Positions 1 through 5,176 of a stretch of DNA of 5,551 bases are shown piece by piece. Each line of letters begins with the position of its first letter. The stretch's first letter is position 1. The DNA comes from Betaproteobacteria bacterium. Its GTDB lineage: Bacteria > Pseudomonadota > Gammaproteobacteria > Burkholderiales > Burkholderiaceae_C. A model generated the notes under the pieces. That model was not told where the DNA came from. It saw only the letters and a program-made list of their open reading frames with translations, and did not search any database. The translations under genes were made by a program, and so were the position numbers. Location: NCBI GenBank assembly GCA_009918225.1, contig RGEP01000129.1:1-5551 (forward strand). The letters run 5' to 3'.

Positions 1-575
1 GTGTAGGTGGCGCCCGCCAGCTGGGGGCGGATGTGAGCCAAGGCCGGCTCGAGCTTGACGGCCTCGTCGGCGCTGATGACGCGACGGTCGCAGCCCAAGG
101 CGCGCATCTGTGCGGCCGGGGCTTCTGCACCCTCGAATTCCTTGGGGTTGGTGTAGAAGTGCAGGATGCCTTGGGTGCGCTGGTCGTATTGGATGCCGCG
201 CTCGGCGCGCAGTTGCTGCAGGGTGTCGCGGCTGTAGGTGCCCAGGCGCACGATCTGCTCGATGTTGTGGCGCGTGCGCGCGGGGGTGCACTCGCGCATG
301 AACTGCAGGCCCCACATCCACTGGCGCATGTCTGCACGGATGCGGAACAGCAGCGGGGCATCTTCCTGGCCCAACCACTTGAGCACCTTCAGCGGTGCGC
401 TGGGATTGGCCCAGGGCTCGGCATGGCTCACCGAGATCTGGCCGCCGTTGGCAAAACTGGTTTCGGCCGCCGGCGAGGCCTGGCGGTCAATGACGGTCAC
501 GTCATGGCCCTGCTGGCGCAGGAAATAGGCCGAGGTGACGCCGAGCAGGCCGGCTCCGAGGACGATGACTTTCAT
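1..575 (-). CDS. dadA: D-amino acid dehydrogenase (DadA type), N-terminal part, cut by the left window edge
   Basis: FAD-dependent D-amino acid dehydrogenase of the DAO/DadA family. Such enzymes oxidatively deaminate D-amino acids to 2-oxo acids and ammonia at the inner membrane, passing electrons to the respiratory chain. The frame is open from the ATG at 575-573 to the window edge, giving 191 codons of a protein that is about 430 residues in E. coli. The N-terminus MKVIVLGAGLLGV holds the Rossmann GxGxxG at residues 7-12 with acidic D30 ending the second strand. It is followed by the DadA signature ETSFANGGQIS (38-48) and EPWANPSAPLK from residue 53, closely matching E. coli DadA (ETSAANAGQIS, PWAAPGVPLK). 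An AAAGGAA ribosome site lies just upstream of the ATG. It sits 49 bp after the M20 amidohydrolase stop, probably in the same operon. Family assignment is firm. Whether this is the main alanine-catabolic DadA or a paralogue with another substrate cannot be told from half the protein. Confidence 0.9.
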   Translation of the reverse strand, partial: MKVIVLGAGLLGVTSAYFLRQQGHDVTVIDRQASPAAETSFANGGQISVSHAEPWANPSAPLKVLKWLGQEDAPLLFRIRADMRQWMWGLQFMRECTPARTRHNIEQIVRLGTYSRDTLQQLRAERGIQYDQRTQGILHFYTNPKEFEGAEAPAAQMRALGCDRRVISADEAVKLEPALAHIRPQLAGATY

Positions 576-624
576 GGGGTTTCCTTTCGGATGGCGGATC
601 GGTTGAAGCAGCTGAGCGCGGGCA

Positions 625-1794
625 TCACGCTGCCAAGAAGCGGCGGGCCAACAGCACCCAGTAGGCGCTGCCGGTGGCGATGTTGTCGTCGTTGAAGTCG
701 TAGGCCGGGTTGTGCACCATGCAGCTGCCCGCGCCGTCACCGTTGCCGATCAGCAAATAGCTGCCCGGCACCTTCTGCAGCATGAAGGCGAAATCTTCGC
801 TGCCGGTGAGCGCCGGGGCCTGCTCGTTCACACGCTCGGCGCCCACCAGCTCGCGGGCCACGCCGCGCGCAAACTCGGTGGGCTGTGCGGCGTTGACAAG
901 CACCGCATAGCCGGGCCGCCAATCGACCTCGGCCTTTACGCCAAAGCTTTCGGCCTGCGCGGCGGCCAGGGTGTGGATGCGCTGGCGCAACAACTCGCGC
1001 ACCGATGGGTCCAGGGCGCGCACGCTGAGCTCGAGCTTGGCGCTGCCGGGAATCACGTTGTTGGCCTGCCCGGCCTGGAAGGACCCCACGGTGACCACGG
1101 CCGTTTGCTGCGGGTCCACGTTTCGGCTGACCACGGTCTGCAGGGCCATCACCAGGCTGGCGGCGGCCACCAACGGGTCGCTGGACTTGTGCGGCATGGC
1201 GCCATGCCCACCGTTGCCGCGCACCGTGATGGTGGCGTAATCGCTGGAGGCCATCATCGGGCCTTCGCGCAGCCACAAATGGCCCTGGGGCACGCCGGGC
1301 ATGTTGTGCATGGCGAAGATGGCGTCGCAGGGAAAGCGCTCGAAGAGGCCGTCCTCCATCATCTTGAGTGCACCACCGCCACCTTCTTCAGCGGGTTGGA
1401 AGATCAGGTGCAGGGTGCCGTCAAAGCCAGCGGTTTCGGCCAGATGCTGGGCCGCACCCAACAGCATGGCGGTGTGGCCATCGTGGCCGCAGGCGTGCAT
1501 CAGGCCGGGCCGCGTGCTGCTCCAGGGGCGGCCGGTTTCCTCAGCAATGGGCAAGGCGTCCATGTCGGCACGGATGCCCAGCGACTTGCCCGAGGTGCCC
1601 CGCTTGAGCGTGCCCACCACACCGGTGCCACCCAATCCGCGGGTGACGGTGTAGCCCCAATCCTGAAGCTTGCGCGCCACCATTTCGGAGGTGCGGTGCT
1701 CGTCAAAGGCCAGTTCGGGAAACCGGTGGATCTCCCGCCGCAAGGCGGTAAAGGCCTCGGCCTTGGGGCGCAGTTCTTCCAGGACGCTGGTCAT
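625..1794 (-). CDS. M20-family metal-dependent amidohydrolase (hippurate hydrolase/N-acyl amino acid hydrolase-like)
   Basis: A 389-residue cytoplasmic zinc-type amidohydrolase of the M20D group (HipO, IAA-amino acid hydrolase, N-acetyl-diaminopimelate deacetylase relatives), which cleave the amide bond of N-acylated amino acids. The metal site is complete: C102 and H104 in HACGHD, E137 in FQPAEE (E136 is the expected general base), H163 in MHN, and H361 in VHNP. RADMDALPI (75-83) is the usual family motif. A lid/dimerisation domain spans roughly 183-293 and contains GGHGAMPH (195-202). GSEDFAFM (331-338) is the typical C-terminal motif. Length fits the family. The start is taken as the ATG at 1794: MTSVLEELRPK leads into the conserved REIHRFPEL, and a GGAG lies just upstream. 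The frame is open to 1914, but that extension is Pro/Arg-rich and unlike the family. The gene lies between a solute-binding protein and dadA, suggesting release of an amino acid that DadA then oxidises. The exact substrate is unknown, because M20D sequence predicts specificity poorly. Confidence 0.93.
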   Translation of the reverse strand: MTSVLEELRPKAEAFTALRREIHRFPELAFDEHRTSEMVARKLQDWGYTVTRGLGGTGVVGTLKRGTSGKSLGIRADMDALPIAEETGRPWSSTRPGLMHACGHDGHTAMLLGAAQHLAETAGFDGTLHLIFQPAEEGGGGALKMMEDGLFERFPCDAIFAMHNMPGVPQGHLWLREGPMMASSDYATITVRGNGGHGAMPHKSSDPLVAAASLVMALQTVVSRNVDPQQTAVVTVGSFQAGQANNVIPGSAKLELSVRALDPSVRELLRQRIHTLAAAQAESFGVKAEVDWRPGYAVLVNAAQPTEFARGVARELVGAERVNEQAPALTGSEDFAFMLQKVPGSYLLIGNGDGAGSCMVHNPAYDFNDDNIATGSAYWVLLARRFLAA

Positions 1795-1875
1795 GGGTGG
1801 CTCCGGCTCGGCGTTTCGCGAGTGAGGTGGGCGGCGTGGGCCGTGGGCGGTTTCAGGCGGCCTTGGGATGGCTGC

Positions 1876-1912
1876 GCCCACACCCGGCGCTACGCGCACC
1901 GGGCGGGTGGGC
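1876..1912 (-). other. Intercistronic stem-loop downstream of the first Bug gene
   Basis: In the transcript of the minus-strand operon, this segment can fold on itself. GCCCAC (1876-1881) pairs with GTGGGC (1907-1912), CCCGG (1883-1887) pairs with CCGGG (1899-1903), and CGC (1888-1890) pairs with GCG (1894-1896) around a three-base loop. That gives 14 GC-rich pairs with small internal loops. It starts about 22 bases after the Bug stop codon. No run of U follows on the minus strand, so it does not look like an intrinsic terminator. A role in protecting the 3' end of the abundant binding-protein message, or in partial attenuation, is inference. Pairing was worked out by eye without an energy calculation. 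Confidence 0.4.
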
Positions 1913-1934
1913 AACAGCCCCAGGAAAGGCCCGC

Positions 1935-2933
1935 TTACTGGGCTTCGAGCTTGATGGACCGGGCGATGGCGCGGAAGCGGGCCGTTTGCGCGGCGTACTC
2001 CTTGTCGGCCTCGGCCAGGCTGAGCATGGTGGGGATGCTGCCGCCGATCTTGGTCAGACCCGCCTTGGCTTCGCCGTCGCCCATCACGCTGGTCAGGGCC
2101 TTGTTCAGCTGCTGAACCACGGCCTCGGGCGTGTCCTTGCGCACGAAGTAACCGGTCCAGGTGTTGAAGGCGAAATCCTTGATGGACTTGCTGTCGTTGA
2201 TGCTGGGGTACTTGGCCAGGAACGGGGCTTCGACCTTGCCCGACGGTGCCAGGGTGGCCAGCACCTTCAGGCGGCCCGCATCGGCCAAACCAATGGTTTG
2301 CTCGCCCACCACCAGGAAGGACACGTCCACAGCATTGCCGCCCATGTCCTGCAGCAGCGGCGCCATGCCCTTGTAGGGGATGTGGACCATCTCAGCGCCG
2401 ATCTTCTGCGCGAAGTGCGCCCCCAGGACGTGATAGAGCGAGCCCACGCCCACGCTGCCGTAGGTCAGGGGCTTGCCGGCGGCCGAGGACTTCTTGGCCA
2501 GTTCGACCAATTCATCCACGGTGTTCACGTTCAGGCCGGGGCGGGCCAGAACGGCCAGCGGCCAGGTGCCGATCATTTGCACGAAGCGGAAGTCTTCGGC
2601 CTTGTACTTCACGGCCTGCAGCGCCAGCGGTGCCAGGATCAACTCGTTGGGCGAGCCTTGGTACAGGAACTGGCCGTCGGCCGGAGCACCCAGCACCTTC
2701 TGGGCGCCCAGGGCACCGCCCACGCCGCCGAGGTTTTCCACGATCACCATCTGGTTGAGGGCCCTGCCCAGGGGACGCTCGACGATGCGGGCGATGGCGT
2801 CGGACAGGCCGCCCGCCGGGTACGGCACCATGAGGTTCATGGTCTTGTTGGATTGGGCCTGGGCCAGGCCACCAGCGCACAACAAGGCGGCGGCAGCGGT
2901 CAGGGCGAAGATGCGGCGGGTGGCTTGGGTCAT
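1935..2933 (-). CDS. Bug-family (TctC-type) periplasmic solute-binding protein, first copy
   Basis: A 332-residue tripartite tricarboxylate transporter (TTT) substrate-binding protein, normally periplasmic and binding small carboxylates or amide-type ligands for a TctA/TctB-like membrane pair. The N-terminus is a clear Sec signal peptide: basic TQATRR, a hydrophobic Ala/Leu stretch (about 9-23), and a likely cut after AQA (A26). Family marks are VPYPAGGLSDAIAR (36-49) with D45 in the ligand loop, GGVGGALGAQKV (69-80), PADG (84-87), LTYGSVGVGS (156-165) and HIPYKG (184-189). The start is the ATG at 2933, which puts the signal peptide at the N-terminus and has AGGAG 7 bases upstream. The open frame continues to 3056 but the added residues have no signal character. 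The gene heads the operon with the M20 hydrolase and dadA and faces a LysR regulator. Unlike most Bug proteins it lacks the usual 'YP-x-x-P-I' strand just after the signal peptide (it reads SNKTMNLMVPY), so it is somewhat divergent. The ligand is unknown. Confidence 0.93.
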   Translation of the reverse strand: MTQATRRIFALTAAAALLCAGGLAQAQSNKTMNLMVPYPAGGLSDAIARIVERPLGRALNQMVIVENLGGVGGALGAQKVLGAPADGQFLYQGSPNELILAPLALQAVKYKAEDFRFVQMIGTWPLAVLARPGLNVNTVDELVELAKKSSAAGKPLTYGSVGVGSLYHVLGAHFAQKIGAEMVHIPYKGMAPLLQDMGGNAVDVSFLVVGEQTIGLADAGRLKVLATLAPSGKVEAPFLAKYPSINDSKSIKDFAFNTWTGYFVRKDTPEAVVQQLNKALTSVMGDGEAKAGLTKIGGSIPTMLSLAEADKEYAAQTARFRAIARSIKLEAQ

Positions 2934-3021
2934 GGGGGTCTCCTGCACAGGGGTGGTTCGAACGGGAACTGGGGGTCGGCGCTGGGCGCTTTCCGGTGGG
3001 CATCGCGGCCTCTTGAGCGTG

Positions 3022-3051
3022 AATGTAGAAATGGGCAAGCTTTGCGTCCAA
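3022..3051 (-). promoter_or_regulatory. Possible sigma-70 promoter for the Bug/M20/dadA operon
   Basis: Read on the minus strand, TTGGAC (3051-3046) could be a -35 box and TACATT (3027-3022) a -10 box with an 18-base spacer. The -10 matches four of six consensus positions and the -35 only three. The expected start would be near 3015, about 80 bases ahead of the Bug ATG. The -35 overlaps the first ATGCATTG palindrome, which would suit control by the divergent LysR protein. The match is weak and the call is tentative. Confidence 0.22.
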
Positions 3052-3080
3052 TGCATTGTTAAATCAGTTACGATGCATTG
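3049..3080. promoter_or_regulatory. Candidate LysR operator: paired ATGCATTG sites 22 bp apart
   Basis: The divergent intergenic region contains CAATGCATTG (3049-3058), a perfect 10-bp palindrome, and CGATGCATTG (3071-3080), an almost perfect one. Their centres are 22 bp apart, two turns of the helix, and AT-rich DNA lies between them in an otherwise GC-rich region. T3069-N11-A3081 around the second copy fits the loose T-N11-A pattern of LysR-type sites. The pair lies 35-66 bp upstream of the LysR start and about 115-147 bp upstream of the Bug start, as expected for an autoregulatory site that also controls the divergent operon. Binding by this protein is inferred. Confidence 0.45.
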
Positions 3081-3100
3081 AACTCATAGGTTGAAGCTCG

Positions 3101-3107
3101 AAGGGAG
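3101..3107 (+). promoter_or_regulatory. Ribosome binding site that fixes the LysR start at 3115
   Basis: AAGGGAG lies 7 bases before the ATG at 3115. The upstream in-frame TTG at 3091 has no such site and would place this Shine-Dalgarno sequence inside the coding region, so the ATG is preferred. Confidence 0.7.
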
Positions 3108-3114
3108 CAGGCTG

Positions 3115-4026
3115 ATGACGCTGGTGCAACTCAAGCATTTCGTGGCGCTGGCCGAGGCCGGGTCCTTCAGCAAAGCCGCCACCCGGGTGTTCCTGACCCA
3201 ACCGGCCCTCAGCCGCAGCATCCAATCTCTGGAAGACGAATGGGGGGCGAGCCTCTTTGACCGGGTGGGCCGGCGCATTGAACTGACGCCCTACGGCGTG
3301 GAGATGCTGCCACGGGCCCGGCGGCTGCTGTCCGATGCGCAGGAGCTGCAACGCACCGGGCGCGAATTCACTTCGGCCGAAGCGGGTGCACTGCGCATTG
3401 GATTGGGCTCGGGGCCAGGCGCCATGCTGATGTCGGCCCTGTTGCTGACCATGGCCCGTGAGCACCCCCAACTGCACCTGGACATCGCCCGCAGCGGCAC
3501 CGAGCTGCTGGTGCAGGCCCTGCGCGAACGCCGGCTCGACGCCCTGGTGGTGGACGCGCGCTCCTTGCGGCCGGCCAGCGACCTCAAGGCCGAGTTTCAC
3601 CATGAGATGCGTGGGGCTTATATGGTGCGGCGCGGCCATCCGCTGGCCAAGCGCATGGCCGGTGGACGCGCCTTGGGCTTTCATGAACTCGCGCCCTACC
3701 CGATTGCCTCCACGCCCTTGAGCGACGAAGTGGCGCGGATCATGGTGGAGCGTTACGGGCCCCAGGCCAATCCGAGCGAATGCGTGACGCTGCGCTGCGA
3801 AGAAATCTCCAGCTTGGTGGACGTGGTGGAGCACAGCGACGCGGTGCTGGTGGCCATTCGCCAGGCCGCGCCCAAGCTGGTGGAACTGCGGCTGCGTCCC
3901 GCGCTGCAGGCCACGGCACGCTTCGGCCTGGTGACCCTGGCCGAGCGCAGCGAGCACCCAGCCCTGGCGGTGGTGCGCCGCGTGATGCACGAACGGCTTC
4001 GCGACCCGCCGCCGGTGGAGCAATAG
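3115..4026 (+). CDS. LysR-type transcriptional regulator
   Basis: A 303-residue LysR-family regulator, the usual length for the family. The N-terminal winged helix-turn-helix is complete: LVQLKHFVALAEAGSFSKAA (3-22), then the recognition helix in LTQPALSRSIQSLE (27-40), and the wing with LFDRVGRRIELTPYG (47-61). An inducer-binding domain follows from about residue 88 to 290, beginning with LRIGLGSGPG, a typical first strand and loop. The protein acts as a cytoplasmic DNA-binding tetramer in this family. The start is the ATG at 3115, supported by AAGGGAG seven bases upstream. It is transcribed away from the Bug/M20/dadA operon, the classic layout for a LysR protein controlling its divergent neighbour, and likely represses its own gene through the ATGCATTG sites. 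It is followed on the same strand by a second Bug gene, which it might also control. The inducer is not predictable from sequence, but a compound handled by the flanking genes is the natural guess. Confidence 0.94.
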   Translation: MTLVQLKHFVALAEAGSFSKAATRVFLTQPALSRSIQSLEDEWGASLFDRVGRRIELTPYGVEMLPRARRLLSDAQELQRTGREFTSAEAGALRIGLGSGPGAMLMSALLLTMAREHPQLHLDIARSGTELLVQALRERRLDALVVDARSLRPASDLKAEFHHEMRGAYMVRRGHPLAKRMAGGRALGFHELAPYPIASTPLSDEVARIMVERYGPQANPSECVTLRCEEISSLVDVVEHSDAVLVAIRQAAPKLVELRLRPALQATARFGLVTLAERSEHPALAVVRRVMHERLRDPPPVEQ

Positions 4027-4115
4027 GTCGGCAATAGGCCGCTGCGCCCCCGGAGGAACCCCCGGTGCCAGGGACATTGCAGATCCTCCACAATGCCGCC
4101 TCTTGCGAAACCTAC

Positions 4116-4120
4116 AGGAG
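4116..4120 (+). promoter_or_regulatory. Ribosome binding site supporting a TTG start for the second Bug gene
   Basis: AGGAG lies six bases before the TTG at 4127. The earlier in-frame TTG at 4103 has no recognisable site, and the first in-frame ATG is about 57 codons further on, past the signal peptide. The TTG at 4127 is therefore the best start. Confidence 0.7.
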
Positions 4121-4126
4121 ACCACC

Positions 4127-5110
4127 TTGCGTTCGAACCTTCGACGGTCTGTGTTCACAGCTCTGGCTGCCGCAGCGCTTGCAATCCCCTGCGCCAGCAG
4201 CTGGGCTCAGTCCTGGCCCAACAAACCGGTCACCATCGTGGTGCCCTTCCCGCCCGGCGGTGGCACCGATGCCTTCGCGCGGCCGCTGTTCGCGGCGATG
4301 ACGAAGAACTCCGGCAAGCAATTCCTCATCGACAACAAGGGTGGCGCCGGCGGCACCCTGGGTGCCGGCATCGCCTCGCGCGCGGCACCGGACGGCTACA
4401 CCTTCTTCATGGGCGCGGTGCACCACGCGATTGCGCCCTCGATGTATCCCAAGCTCGACTACAACATCGAAACCGACTTCGTGCCCGTGGGCCTGGTGTC
4501 CAGCGTGCCGCAAGTGGTGGTGGTGAACCCGGCCAAGGTGCAGGCCAACACCCTGCCCGAGTTCCTGGCCTTTGTGCGCGCCAACCCGGGCAAGCTGAAC
4601 TATGGCTCGGCGGGCAACGGCACCTCGCACCACCTGGCCGGTGAACTCTTCAAGCTGCAGAGCAAGACCTTCATCACCCACATTCCCTACCGCGGTGCCG
4701 GCCCGGCCCTGCAAGACCTGATTGCCGGCCAGGTGGACGTGATGTTTGACGGCCTGGGCTCCAGCGCCGCGCACATCAAGGGCGGTCGTATCAAGGCCCT
4801 GGCCGTGGCCTCGGACAAAGCAGCCCCGGGCTTTCCGAACGTGCCCACGGCCAAGGATGGCGGCATGGCGCAGTACCAGGTGGCCACGTGGTACGGCATT
4901 TGGGCACCCAAGGGCACACCAGCCGATGTGATCGCCGCGATGCAGGCCGAAATGCGCAAGGCACTGGAATCGGCCGAACTGCGCAACACCTGGACCGGTT
5001 TGGGCACCGAGACCCCGAACCTGTACGGTGAGGCCTTTGGCCGCTTTGTGTCGGGTGAGGTCAAGCGCTGGGCCGAGGTGGTCAAGGCCTCGGGGGCCAA
5101 GCTGGACTGA
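4127..5110 (+). CDS. Bug-family (TctC-type) periplasmic solute-binding protein, second copy, TTG start
   Basis: A 327-residue TTT-family periplasmic solute-binding protein. The signal peptide is RSNLRR, a hydrophobic stretch FTALAAAALAI (10-20), and a likely cut after SSWA (A27). The mature protein opens with the textbook Bug strand WPNKPVTIVVPFPPGGGTDA (30-49), with D48 in the ligand loop. Then come GGAGGTLGAGIAS (72-84), APDGYT (87-92), NPGKLNYGSAGNGTSHHLAG (153-172), HIPYRGAGPALQDLIAGQVD (185-204), DVMFDGL (204-210) and GRIKALAV (220-227). All are canonical. The start is TTG at 4127, preceded by AGGAG. It differs strongly from the first Bug protein (PFPPGGGTD versus PYPAGGLSD, different mid-sections), so the two are not a recent duplication. 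It lies 100 bp after the LysR gene and 66 bp before a malonyl-CoA synthetase gene. Malonate or another small dicarboxylate is therefore a plausible ligand, though this rests on context only. No TctA/TctB membrane genes are in the window, so the partner may be elsewhere, as is common for Bug proteins. Confidence 0.94.
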   Translation: MRSNLRRSVFTALAAAALAIPCASSWAQSWPNKPVTIVVPFPPGGGTDAFARPLFAAMTKNSGKQFLIDNKGGAGGTLGAGIASRAAPDGYTFFMGAVHHAIAPSMYPKLDYNIETDFVPVGLVSSVPQVVVVNPAKVQANTLPEFLAFVRANPGKLNYGSAGNGTSHHLAGELFKLQSKTFITHIPYRGAGPALQDLIAGQVDVMFDGLGSSAAHIKGGRIKALAVASDKAAPGFPNVPTAKDGGMAQYQVATWYGIWAPKGTPADVIAAMQAEMRKALESAELRNTWTGLGTETPNLYGEAFGRFVSGEVKRWAEVVKASGAKLD

Positions 5111-5116
5111 GTGAGG

Positions 5117-5140
5117 CCTGGGCTGCTGCGCTGCCCAAGG
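5117..5140 (+). other. Small stem-loop between the second Bug gene and matB
   Basis: CCTGGGC (5117-5123) can pair with GCCCA(A)GG (5133-5140), with one bulged A and a nine-base loop, beginning 6 bases after the Bug stop codon. No T-run follows, so it is not an intrinsic terminator. In GC-rich DNA a hairpin of this size can occur by chance. It is listed because a stronger one occupies the same position after the first Bug gene. Confidence 0.2.
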
Positions 5141-5176
5141 GGCGGCCAGCGCCCATCCAGCAGACACAGGATGACC

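Noticed and set aside
1795..1914. 40-codon N-terminal extension of the M20 gene up to 1914
   Set aside because: The added residues are Pro/Arg-rich, unlike the family, and would overlap the stem-loop at 1876-1912. The ATG at 1794 has a ribosome site and gives the normal family length.
712..2115. Long plus-strand open frame (467 codons) opposite the M20 gene
   Set aside because: It runs antisense to a gene with a complete set of catalytic motifs, has no domain character, and is rich in His/Gly/Ala/Gln as expected from the complement of GC-biased codons. It is a shadow frame.
2956..2963. Palindrome GTTCGAAC near the 5' end of both Bug genes (2956-2963 and 4131-4138)
   Set aside because: One copy is in the leader 23-30 bases before an ATG and the other is inside the signal-peptide codons, so the positions are not equivalent. 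Two copies of an 8-mer is too little evidence for a shared element.
1797..3062. Plus-strand open frame of 421 codons opposite the first Bug gene
   Set aside because: Antisense to a convincing secreted binding protein, low-complexity composition, no recognisable motif. It also crosses the region with the operator candidate.
4021..4065. Short direct repeats after the LysR gene: CAATAGG twice (4021, 4032) and CCCCCGG twice (4047, 4059)
   Set aside because: Seven-base repeats, the first including the LysR stop codon, with no dyad and no link to a known signal. No intrinsic terminator is visible here.
3064..4158. Minus-strand open frame of 364 codons opposite the LysR gene
   Set aside because: The sense strand encodes a full LysR protein with ribosome site. 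The antisense product is a composition artefact.
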